A stretch of DNA of 18,834 bases from Deltaproteobacteria bacterium (GTDB lineage Bacteria > Desulfobacterota > Desulfobulbia > Desulfobulbales > SURF-16): NCBI GenBank assembly GCA_029939635.1, contig JAOZSN010000046.1, positions 1 to 18,834 on the forward strand, written 5' to 3'. The notes beneath the pieces are model-generated. The model worked only from the letters and a program-made list of their open reading frames with translations, was not told the origin of the DNA and ran no database searches. Positions within the stretch are counted from its first letter, which is position 1; each line of letters starts with the position of its first letter. Below are positions 1-6,054 of the stretch, one piece after another. A program made the translations under genes and the position numbers.

Positions 1-192
1 TTTGATAGCCTTACCCACCCGTTGTCGATCCTCGTTGGTGGTGTAGAGCATCTCCCAGAAGGTGAGATCCTCCTTCTTAAAGCCTGTGGTATCAACATTA
101 GCCAGGTTATTGGTCACCTTGGTAAGTCTGTTCTGCTGGGCCAGCATGGTTTCCGCACTTTCGATGAGGCCTAGTCTATTTTGGATATACAT
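1..192 (-). CDS. flgF: Flagellar basal-body rod protein, N-terminal part (probably FlgF)
   Basis: The gene is cut by the left edge; 64 codons are visible, starting with the ATG at 192-190. The N-terminus contains 'QNRLTKVTNNLANVDTTGFK', the hallmark rod-family signature (NNLAN-x-xTxGFK) shared by FlgB, FlgC, FlgF, FlgG and FlgE. The opening lacks the 'alYtaatGm' start usual in FlgG, and the wording 'MLAQQNRLTKVTNNLANVDTTGFKKEDLTFWEMLY' type segment fits FlgF better, so FlgF is favoured over FlgG. The protein would form part of the proximal flagellar rod in the periplasm. The start has only a weak purine-rich sequence (GAGAGCAG) upstream. It is divergent from the aroK cluster. Family assignment is firm; the exact paralogue is an inference. 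Confidence 0.8.
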   Translation of the reverse strand, partial: MYIQNRLGLIESAETMLAQQNRLTKVTNNLANVDTTGFKKEDLTFWEMLYTTNEDRQRVGKAIK

Positions 193-228
193 GGGTCTGC
201 TCTCGGGTCAGGGTGATAGGTCATTACT

Positions 229-257
229 TTGACACTGAGACTAGATATGCAGATAAT
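229..257 (+). promoter_or_regulatory. Putative sigma-70 promoter upstream of aroK
   Basis: TTGACA at 229-234, a 17-base spacer and GATAAT at 252-257 (11 of 12 consensus positions). Transcription would start near 264, about 420 bases before aroK, so this promoter implies either a long leader or a small transcript in between. Confidence 0.5.
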
Positions 258-375
258 GTGCCATTTTTTGTGGTGAGAGACGAAAGACGAGAGGTGAACG
301 AGTATTTCTGTTGGTAAATGTAATAATTACAATGGGTTAGTTTTGTGAAAAAGGCGGGTGGTAGGTGAGTAGGAA

Positions 376-480
376 ATGGGTTGGCGGCAGGGGAGGAAGA
401 ATTTACCTAGGAAGAAAAGTCTGGATTTTGACGATTTATTGTTGCTGTTCAGGATTAAAATCCTTGCCTTTAGGCGATGA
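376..480 (+). CDS. Possible small basic ORF, 34 aa
   Basis: ATG at 376, stop TGA at 478-480, in the leader downstream of the promoter at 229-257. The predicted peptide begins MGWRQGRKNLPRKK and ends RIKILAFRR, so it is strongly basic with a short hydrophobic DDLLLLF stretch. A purine-rich GGTGAGTAGGAA precedes the ATG closely. I do not recognise it, and a chance ORF of this length is quite possible. Its position in a long leader is the only reason to list it. Confidence 0.15.
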   Translation: MGWRQGRKNLPRKKSLDFDDLLLLFRIKILAFRR

Positions 481-512
481 GCATTTTGCTAACAGCTGAG
501 TTTTCTATTTGT

Positions 513-578
513 GAATATCGAGGCCACCAGGAATATTGAATGATGAAAGGTAGATGTTATCTCAAAATAAGATAAGTC
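513..578. repeat. Degraded copy of dispersed palindromic element (one arm plus centre)
   Basis: A GAATATCGA...GAATATTGAATGATGAA arm is followed by GTTATCT-(spacer)-AAGATAAG at 556-575. The same arm and centre occur in the element after gap (5928-6050, there in mirror orientation, with GAATGATGAAGGATGG next to the centre). The second arm is not recognisable here, so this copy looks half lost. Confidence 0.6.
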
Positions 579-686
579 TTTTATGCTAACACCGCTTTTA
601 GTGAGAGCTGTTTGCATGCGTGGCTAAATCTGGTATCGTTGTCAACATACGTTGTACTAACCAGTTGAATTTTATGTTGAAGGGTT

Positions 687-1226
687 GTGGTCATCGCATT
701 ACAAAATATCATTCTCATTGGCTACCGAGCCACAGGAAAGAGCAGTGTTGGACATCAGCTTGCCCTTGATGGTAATCTTACCTTCGTTGATTTAGATGAT
801 GATATTGTCACCCATGCCGGTATGACGGTGGAGCAGATGGTCAGCCAGTATGGCTGGGATCATTTTCGTGATCTGGAGCGGAGCACCCTGTTGGCCGTCA
901 GCCAAGGTACAAATCAGGTAATTGCTACTGGTGGAGGAGCGGTATTACACCGGGATATCTGGCCTGAGGTTCGCCAGAATTCATTGATGGTGTGGTTGCA
1001 GGCAGATGTGGCCACCATCTGTCGTAGGTTGGCCGCCGATGAGAAGAGTGACAGCCAGCGCCCCTCCCTCACTGGCCAGGATATTTCGGCAGAGGTGGAG
1101 GCCGTGTTGGCAGAGCGTCGGCCTCTCTATGAGGCCAGCAGTGATGTGCGTATTGACTCAACCAGGCCATTGCCTGAGATCAGTGCGGAGATTATAGCCC
1201 TGTGGCAGGGAAAGATGGAAGACTAG
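687..1226 (+). CDS. aroK: Shikimate kinase
   Basis: Phosphorylates shikimate with ATP to shikimate-3-phosphate in the cytosol, a step toward chorismate. The 179 residues match the usual length (about 170-180). Visible motifs: Walker A 'GYRATGKSS' at residues 12-20, shikimate-binding D37 in 'VDLDDDI', 'FRDLE' with R61, 'ATGGGAV' at 80-86, the lid arginine in 'QRPSL' (R125), and 'ERRPLYE' near 142-148. The only in-frame start after a TGA at 678 is GTG at 687; the AAGGG at 680-684 is very close to it, so initiation may be weak. It is followed by aroC after a 113-base gap that carries a repeat element, the classical shikimate-pathway pairing. Confidence 0.93.
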   Translation: MVIALQNIILIGYRATGKSSVGHQLALDGNLTFVDLDDDIVTHAGMTVEQMVSQYGWDHFRDLERSTLLAVSQGTNQVIATGGGAVLHRDIWPEVRQNSLMVWLQADVATICRRLAADEKSDSQRPSLTGQDISAEVEAVLAERRPLYEASSDVRIDSTRPLPEISAEIIALWQGKMED

Positions 1227-1228
1227 TT

Positions 1229-1322
1229 GTTAGAGACCAGTTACCAGTTATCAGTTGAAGGAGCCCGTGGCAGGATTTGTGTGGCTACAATTCATCTGGT
1301 TACCGATAACCGATAACTTGTA
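1229..1322. repeat. Inverted arms of AGTTATC-type 7-mer repeats
   Basis: Directly after the aroK stop, three units (AGTTACC, AGTTATC, AGTTGAA) run at about 1240-1260. At about 1297-1318 the complement carries AGTTATC, GGTTATC and GGTAACC. The two arms are thus inverted copies of one degenerate heptad, separated by about 40 bases of unrelated sequence. They lie in the aroK-aroC gap, upstream of the aroC ribosome-binding site (AAAGGA at 1326-1331). Confidence 0.6.
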
Positions 1323-1339
1323 TAGCAAAGGAAAATATC

Positions 1340-2464
1340 ATGGCAGGAAATAGTTTTGGTCAGGCCTTTAAGATAACAACCTGGGGCGAGTCCCATGGTA
1401 CTGCCATTGGCGTCACCATTGATGGCTGTCCTCCGGGTATGCCTCTATTGGCTGAAGATATTCAGCAGGATCTTGACCGCCGTAGCCCTGGCAAGGGTGG
1501 AGCTACCAGTCCCCGCAAGGAACCGGATAAGGTGGAGATCCTCTCAGGTCTCTTTGAGGGCAAGACCACCGGCACCCCCCTTACCCTGGTTATCTATAAT
1601 AAGGATGCCCACTCCAAATCATACAGCCATCTTAAGGATATCTATCGCCCTGGGCATGGTGACTACTCCTACGACTATAAATATGGCATCCGCGATCATC
1701 GCGGTGGTGGTCGTGCCTCGGCCCGTGAGACTGCGGCCCGGGTGGCTGCTGGTGCTGTGGCGCGCAAGATTTTGGCCTATGAAGAGGTGCAGGTGGTGGC
1801 CTATACCTTGTCCTTAGGGGATGTGCATGCCGAGGAGCTTAACTTTGATGTCATTCGCGACAATCGCCTGAACTGCCCGGATACTGCCGCCGCAGAGCGT
1901 ATGGAGGATTTGATCAAAGAGGTGCGCAAAGATGGTGATACCCTTGGCGGTGTGGTTGAGGTGGTGGCCTTGAATTGCCCAGCGGGCTTGGGCGAGCCTG
2001 TGTTTAATAAGTTGGATGCTGACCTGGCCGGGGCCTTGATGTCCATTGGCGCTGTAAAAGGCGTGGAGATCGGTTCAGGCTTTTCTGCCGCCATGATGCG
2101 TGGCTCGGAAAACAACGATCCCATCACTGCCGATGGTTTTGCCTCAAATAATAGTGGTGGTATCCTGGCTGGCATCTCCAACGGTGATCCGGTTATCTGC
2201 CGGGTGGCAGTGAAACCAATCCCCTCCATTGCCAAGCCACAGAAGACAGTGAATCTGGAGAATGAAGAGGTGGAGATCAAGATTGGTGGGCGCCACGATA
2301 TCGCTGCCATCCCACGTATCATCCCGGTTTGTGAGGCCATGATGTGTTTGACCCTGGTGGATCATCTCCTGCGCCAGGATGTGGTGGAACATGGCTTCGG
2401 GCGTTGGGGATTGGATGAGGACGCTTTTTTTGATGAGGATGAGGGTCAGGAGGCTGAGGACTAA
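1340..2464 (+). CDS. aroC: Chorismate synthase
   Basis: Converts 5-enolpyruvylshikimate-3-phosphate to chorismate, using reduced FMN, in the cytosol. The 374 residues are close to the usual 350-390. All three family signatures are present: 'WGESHGTAIG' near residues 15-24 (H19), 'HRGGGRASARETAARVAAG' from H120, and 'GRHDIAAIPR' with R318-H319-D320. The ATG at 1340 follows AAAGGA with good spacing. The C-terminus ends in a short acidic tail (DEDEGQEAED) that is outside the conserved fold. It lies downstream of aroK and 66 bases upstream of glgA on the same strand, so co-transcription is likely. Confidence 0.97.
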   Translation: MAGNSFGQAFKITTWGESHGTAIGVTIDGCPPGMPLLAEDIQQDLDRRSPGKGGATSPRKEPDKVEILSGLFEGKTTGTPLTLVIYNKDAHSKSYSHLKDIYRPGHGDYSYDYKYGIRDHRGGGRASARETAARVAAGAVARKILAYEEVQVVAYTLSLGDVHAEELNFDVIRDNRLNCPDTAAAERMEDLIKEVRKDGDTLGGVVEVVALNCPAGLGEPVFNKLDADLAGALMSIGAVKGVEIGSGFSAAMMRGSENNDPITADGFASNNSGGILAGISNGDPVICRVAVKPIPSIAKPQKTVNLENEEVEIKIGGRHDIAAIPRIIPVCEAMMCLTLVDHLLRQDVVEHGFGRWGLDEDAFFDEDEGQEAED

Positions 2465-2530
2465 AGTAACATGGCCATGGTGGAGTTTGTCTGACTCCTG
2501 TCTGCTGACTTCGGTCTTCTTGGAAAATCT

Positions 2531-4111
2531 ATGAAAATCAAAAAAATCTGGTTTATCACCCGTGAATATGACGGTCTGGCTGGGGCTGGTGGCGTCAAGG
2601 ATGTTTGTCGCCAGCTGGCTGAGGCCTTAGCGGGCCAGGCCAAGGTCTCGGTCATCCTGCCATGCTATGGCTTTATGGATCCCAAACTCCTTGGTTTCAG
2701 GGCCGGTACCACCCTGCCGGTGACCATGAATTATGCCCTGCAGGAACGCCAGGAAGAGGTGCGTATTTGGACTAGAACAGTGCGCCTGGCCAAGGGTGGC
2801 CAGCTTACCATTCATCTGGCTGACGCGGCTCGTTTTCAGGAGAAGAAGGGGGTGTATGCCTACACGCCTGAGGAGGAGGCCCTTGATCCGACCCATGGCA
2901 GTGGTCATGGCCATGATGATTATTTTGCCATGAATGTCCTCTTGCAAAAGGCTGCGTTGTGCACAATGATTCATCGTAATGAGCGGCCTGACATCATTCA
3001 TTGCCATGATGGTCATACCGCCCTCGTGCCAGCCATGGCCCAGGAAAGAGACGGTTTTCGTCATTTTTTTAGAAAGACAGGCTTTGTGGTCACGGTTCAT
3101 AATGCCGGTACAGGCTATCATCAAGAGGTGGCAGACCTGGCCTTTGCCCGCTCTATCACCGGCCTGCCCCAGGCCTTTATCAATAAAAACCTGCTGGATG
3201 GTAAGTTTGACCCGTTCATCGCCGCTGCTGGTCATGCCGTATTAAATACAGTGAGCGAAAATTATGCCCATGAGTTGCGAGCCACGGATGCCGACGAACT
3301 CACCGGCTGGTTGGGTCATTTCCTCATGAGCCGTGGCGTCAAGATGCACGGCATTACCAATGGTATTGATCCTGCCAGTTTTGATACCACCCAGCCCACT
3401 GCCCTGCATATTGCCGCACCCTACTCTGTTGCTGAGGGTGATCTGGCTGGAAAGAAAAAATGTCGTGCTCATCTCTATGAGCTTGTGGCCAAGCATAATA
3501 AGACGGTGCAGCGTTTCGGTACCCTGCGCTCAGCCCCGGAACAGCCCCTGCTTACCTTCATTGGTCGTTTTTCAGCCCAGAAGGGGGTAGATGTCCTGGT
3601 AAAGGCCCTCCATGTCCTGCTGGCCAATGATGATGATTTCCAGATAGTTATTCTGGGTAGTGGTCAGGCTGATATTTCACTGGGCTTGAAAAATTTGGCC
3701 ACGGATCTCGACTATGCTGGTCGCATCTGCCTGTTGGAGGGTTATGATCAGCAGTTGGCCAGCCAGATATACGCAGCTGGTGATTTTTTTATAATCCCTT
3801 CCCAGTATGAGCCGTGTGGTCTCACCGATTTTATGGCCCAGCTCTACGGTAACCTGCCCATTGTCCATCATGTCGGTGGCCTGGTAAAGGTGGTGGGTAA
3901 TAAGACCGGTTTTGCCTACAAGACCCATAGCTCCCTGGCCCTGCAGCGGGCCATTAGCAGGGCGTTAACGCTATTTCGTACGCATCCAGAGCAGATTGTG
4001 GTCATGCAGCAACAGGCCGTGCAACTTATCGCTGATAAGTACAGCTGGGATAAGGTTATGCAGCGCTATCTTGACCTGTATCAGGAGGCGCTGGCGTTAT
4101 GCAAAAAATAA
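2531..4111 (+). CDS. glgA: Glycogen/starch synthase, GT5 family, variant N-terminal motif
   Basis: Transfers glucose from a nucleotide sugar (ADP- or UDP-glucose) to growing alpha-1,4-glucan. The 526 residues fit GT5 synthases (about 480-530). The GT-B fold is indicated by 'AGAGGVKDVCRQLAEAL' near 17-33, 'HCHDGHTALVPAM' near 157, 'TVHNAGTGYHQEV' near 190, 'LLTFIGRFSAQKGVDVL' near 337, and 'SQYEPCGLTDFMAQLYG' with E427, the position of the family's conserved C-terminal Glu. In the N-terminal loop the usual K-T-G-G-L-A-D is replaced by G18-A-G-G-V-K23-D, so the lysine is shifted to residue 23. The start ATG follows GGAAAA. The end overlaps the next gene by 13 bases. Confidence 0.92.
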   Translation: MKIKKIWFITREYDGLAGAGGVKDVCRQLAEALAGQAKVSVILPCYGFMDPKLLGFRAGTTLPVTMNYALQERQEEVRIWTRTVRLAKGGQLTIHLADAARFQEKKGVYAYTPEEEALDPTHGSGHGHDDYFAMNVLLQKAALCTMIHRNERPDIIHCHDGHTALVPAMAQERDGFRHFFRKTGFVVTVHNAGTGYHQEVADLAFARSITGLPQAFINKNLLDGKFDPFIAAAGHAVLNTVSENYAHELRATDADELTGWLGHFLMSRGVKMHGITNGIDPASFDTTQPTALHIAAPYSVAEGDLAGKKKCRAHLYELVAKHNKTVQRFGTLRSAPEQPLLTFIGRFSAQKGVDVLVKALHVLLANDDDFQIVILGSGQADISLGLKNLATDLDYAGRICLLEGYDQQLASQIYAAGDFFIIPSQYEPCGLTDFMAQLYGNLPIVHHVGGLVKVVGNKTGFAYKTHSSLALQRAISRALTLFRTHPEQIVVMQQQAVQLIADKYSWDKVMQRYLDLYQEALALCKK

Positions 4112-4815
4112 TTTTCGATGATAGCCAGGCGCGGGCTGGCAATGTATGGGCGGCTGGTCGCCGTGATTTTCTCCTACGTGAACTGGTCAACAACTATGAC
4201 CAACTCCAGCAACGTTGCCGCTCATTAGAGGGCACAGCTGAGGAAAAGAGAGTAATCCTGCAAACTTTGCTGGGGCTGAACCTTGCCCAGTCCTGTACGT
4301 ATATCTGGCCCCAACAAGCGGGGCCTGGGTTTGCCACTACCTGTACTCTCATTACTCTGCAGCTGGAAAAATTAGTGGCCTGTATGCAGATGTCTGGTCT
4401 ATCGGTAGATGATGGTGTTTTAGCGCAAGGCCTGGCAACAGAAGTGACCCAGCAGGAGGCTTTGCTGGCTGATTTGTTGGATCAGGCCGATGTCTTTCTT
4501 TATGATGTCTTGCTGGTTGAGGCAGGAAATCCACTTCTTCTGCGTTTATTACTTGAGAATCCTCAGCTACCTGTGACATTATGGCAGAAGGATCTTGTTG
4601 ATCTCTTGAGCAACCTTTTCCCCCAAGCACCGGATATGGCCTATCTCTACGCTGGCAAAAGTTATTTTAATGGCCACTGGTTGGAGCAGTCCCTGGCTGC
4701 CTTTGATCAGGCCTTGGCGTTGAATCCTGACCAGGAAGAGGCCAGGCGGCGCAGCCATATAGTCCGCGGTATGCTGAGGGATAAGAGTATGAGAAACAAA
4801 GAAACAAAGAAATAA
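4099..4815 (+). CDS. Hypothetical protein with one TPR-like C-terminal repeat, coupled to glgA
   Basis: 238 residues, not recognised as a named family. AGGAGG at 4083-4088 stands 10 bases before the ATG, and the gene overlaps the glgA end by 13 bases, so translation is probably coupled to glgA. The protein is rich in Leu and Gln with many predicted helices, has no signal peptide or membrane segment, and is probably cytosolic. Near residues 174-215 the sequence 'MAYLYAGKSYFNGHWLEQSLAAFDQALALNPDQEEA' type pattern (quoted only to show the TPR consensus: A-x3-Y-x3-G--A-x2-F-x2-AL-x-L-x-P) fits one tetratricopeptide repeat. The last residues (NKETKK) are encoded by an octanucleotide repeat arm. 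A role linked to glycogen is only suggested by the coupling. Confidence 0.75.
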   Translation: MQKIIFDDSQARAGNVWAAGRRDFLLRELVNNYDQLQQRCRSLEGTAEEKRVILQTLLGLNLAQSCTYIWPQQAGPGFATTCTLITLQLEKLVACMQMSGLSVDDGVLAQGLATEVTQQEALLADLLDQADVFLYDVLLVEAGNPLLLRLLLENPQLPVTLWQKDLVDLLSNLFPQAPDMAYLYAGKSYFNGHWLEQSLAAFDQALALNPDQEEARRRSHIVRGMLRDKSMRNKETKK

Positions 4816-4902
4816 AGAAATAGAGAAGAAGACGCCCTTTATTACGAATTTTTCATCCATTCTTTATTTCTTTACTTCTCTTTTTCTCTTTCATTCTTTC
4901 AC
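4791..4902. repeat. Inverted arms of 8-mer (AAAGAAAT-type) repeats
   Basis: Left arm about 4791-4829 with AAAGAAAC and AAAGAAAT units at 8-base spacing. Right arm about 4859-4902 gives AATAAAGA/GAAAGAGA units on the complement, also at 8-base spacing. The left arm overlaps the end of the upstream gene (stop 4813-4815). The right arm ends just before the gap ribosome-binding site (AAGGAG at 4906-4911). Same architecture as the 7-mer elements but with period 8. Confidence 0.6.
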
Positions 4903-4918
4903 AAAAAGGAGCAGTGAC

Positions 4919-5923
4919 ATGGCAATACGAATCGGCATTAATGGTTTTGGACGGATTGGCAGAAACATCTTTCGGGCTATTGCTAAGTATCCTGAGTTTG
5001 CGGATATTGAGATAATGGCAATTAATGATCTTACCGACAATAAGACCACGGCTCATTTACTTAAATATGACTCGGTGATGGGTGTCTTTGATACGGATGT
5101 TAGTGCGACCGATAAAGGTTTGGTCGTCGATGGTAAGGAGATTTCTATTTTTAACCATCGTAACCCGGCTGATATCCCCTGGGGTGACATGGGTGCTGAT
5201 TACGTGGTGGAGTCCACTGGTTTTTTCTGCACCGCTGAAAAGGCCTCGGCCCATCTGGAGGCAGGTGCCAAAAAGGTAGTGATCTCGGCCCCGGCCAAGG
5301 GTAATCTGCGCACCATTGTCATGGGCGTTAATGACCATGAGTATGATCCCAGTACCGACCATATCGTTTCCAATGCCTCATGTACCACCAACTGTCTGGC
5401 TCCCTTTGCCAAGGTTATTCTTGATCGTTTCGGTATCAAAAAGGGGCTGATGACCACTGTCCATGCTTACACCAATGACCAGAGCCTCCTTGATTTCCCC
5501 CATGGCGATCTGCGTCGGGCCAGGGCTGCTGCCGTGTCCATGATCCCCACCAAGACCGGTGCTGCCGCCGCTGTTTCTCTGGTTATCCCTGAACTCAAAG
5601 GTAAGTTTGACGGCCTAGCCGTACGAGTCCCCACCCCCAACGTCTCCTTAGTGGATGCCGTTATGGAGGTGGAAAAAGAAACATCCATCTCTGAGGTAAA
5701 TCAGGCCCTGCAAGAGGCAGCCAACCGCTATCTTGGCTACTCAGATGAACCCCTGGTCTCCATCGACTATCAGGGCAATCCCCATTCTTCAATAGTAGAT
5801 GCCGGTTCCACCAAGGTAATCGGTAATATGGTCAAGGTCCTCTCCTGGTATGATAATGAGTGGGGCTATTCAAATCGGGTGTTGGATTTGATTCGTTTGA
5901 TGGAAGAACAAAAAACTCTTTAA
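4919..5923 (+). CDS. gap: Glyceraldehyde-3-phosphate dehydrogenase, type I
   Basis: Oxidises glyceraldehyde-3-phosphate to 1,3-bisphosphoglycerate with NAD in glycolysis, and runs in reverse in gluconeogenesis. The 334 residues match the family. The dinucleotide fold opens with 'GINGFGRIGRNIFRA' (6-20). 'INDLTD' follows the second strand, its Asp favouring NAD over NADP. The catalytic 'SNASCTTNCLAP' contains C155, and 'TVHAYTNDQ' contains H182. The C-terminus has the usual 'WYDNEWGYSNRV'. The ATG has a strong AAGGAG 8 bases upstream. It sits between the glgA cluster and a dikinase-like gene, each gap filled by a repeat element, so it may be a separate transcription unit. Confidence 0.97.
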   Translation: MAIRIGINGFGRIGRNIFRAIAKYPEFADIEIMAINDLTDNKTTAHLLKYDSVMGVFDTDVSATDKGLVVDGKEISIFNHRNPADIPWGDMGADYVVESTGFFCTAEKASAHLEAGAKKVVISAPAKGNLRTIVMGVNDHEYDPSTDHIVSNASCTTNCLAPFAKVILDRFGIKKGLMTTVHAYTNDQSLLDFPHGDLRRARAAAVSMIPTKTGAAAAVSLVIPELKGKFDGLAVRVPTPNVSLVDAVMEVEKETSISEVNQALQEAANRYLGYSDEPLVSIDYQGNPHSSIVDAGSTKVIGNMVKVLSWYDNEWGYSNRVLDLIRLMEEQKTL

Positions 5924-5927
5924 AAAG

Positions 5928-6050
5928 CGAATAACGAATATTGAACCGCAGAATGTCGAATGTCGAAGGAAGGGTGTTATCTAAATTAAGATAAGTACCA
6001 TCCTTCATCATTCGATATTTCTTGTTCGATATTCTGCGGTTCGTTGTTCA
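5928..6050. repeat. Full palindromic element with 7-mer arms and shared centre
   Basis: Left arm 5928-5974 (CGAATAA, CGAATAT, then ACCGCAGAATGTCGAA units). Centre GTTATCTAAATTAAGATAAG starts at 5976 and is itself an inverted repeat. Right arm about 6000-6050 is the approximate reverse complement of the left (ATTCGATATTTC, TTGTTCGATATTCTGCGG, TTCGTTGTT). It begins five bases after the gap stop and ends four bases before the dikinase ATG, so a transcript through it could form a hairpin immediately before that start codon. Confidence 0.8.
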
Positions 6051-6054
6051 TACT

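Larger units (their letters stand above)
193..686. other. Intergenic region between flgF and aroK
   Basis: About 490 bases without a clear gene. It holds a good sigma-70-like promoter pointing toward aroK (229-257), a short stretch of degenerate 7-mers of the GACGAAA/GAGAGGT type (about 274-302), a possible 34-codon ORF (376-480) and a degraded repeat element with the palindromic centre described elsewhere (513-578). No known riboswitch or tRNA was recognised. Confidence 0.6.

Noticed and set aside
193..686. Riboswitch upstream of aroK
   Set aside because: No recognisable aptamer core or terminator/antiterminator pair was found.
1801..2340. Minus-strand ORF of 179 codons inside aroC
   Set aside because: Antisense shadow of a fully conserved chorismate synthase; no motif or ribosome-binding site supports it.
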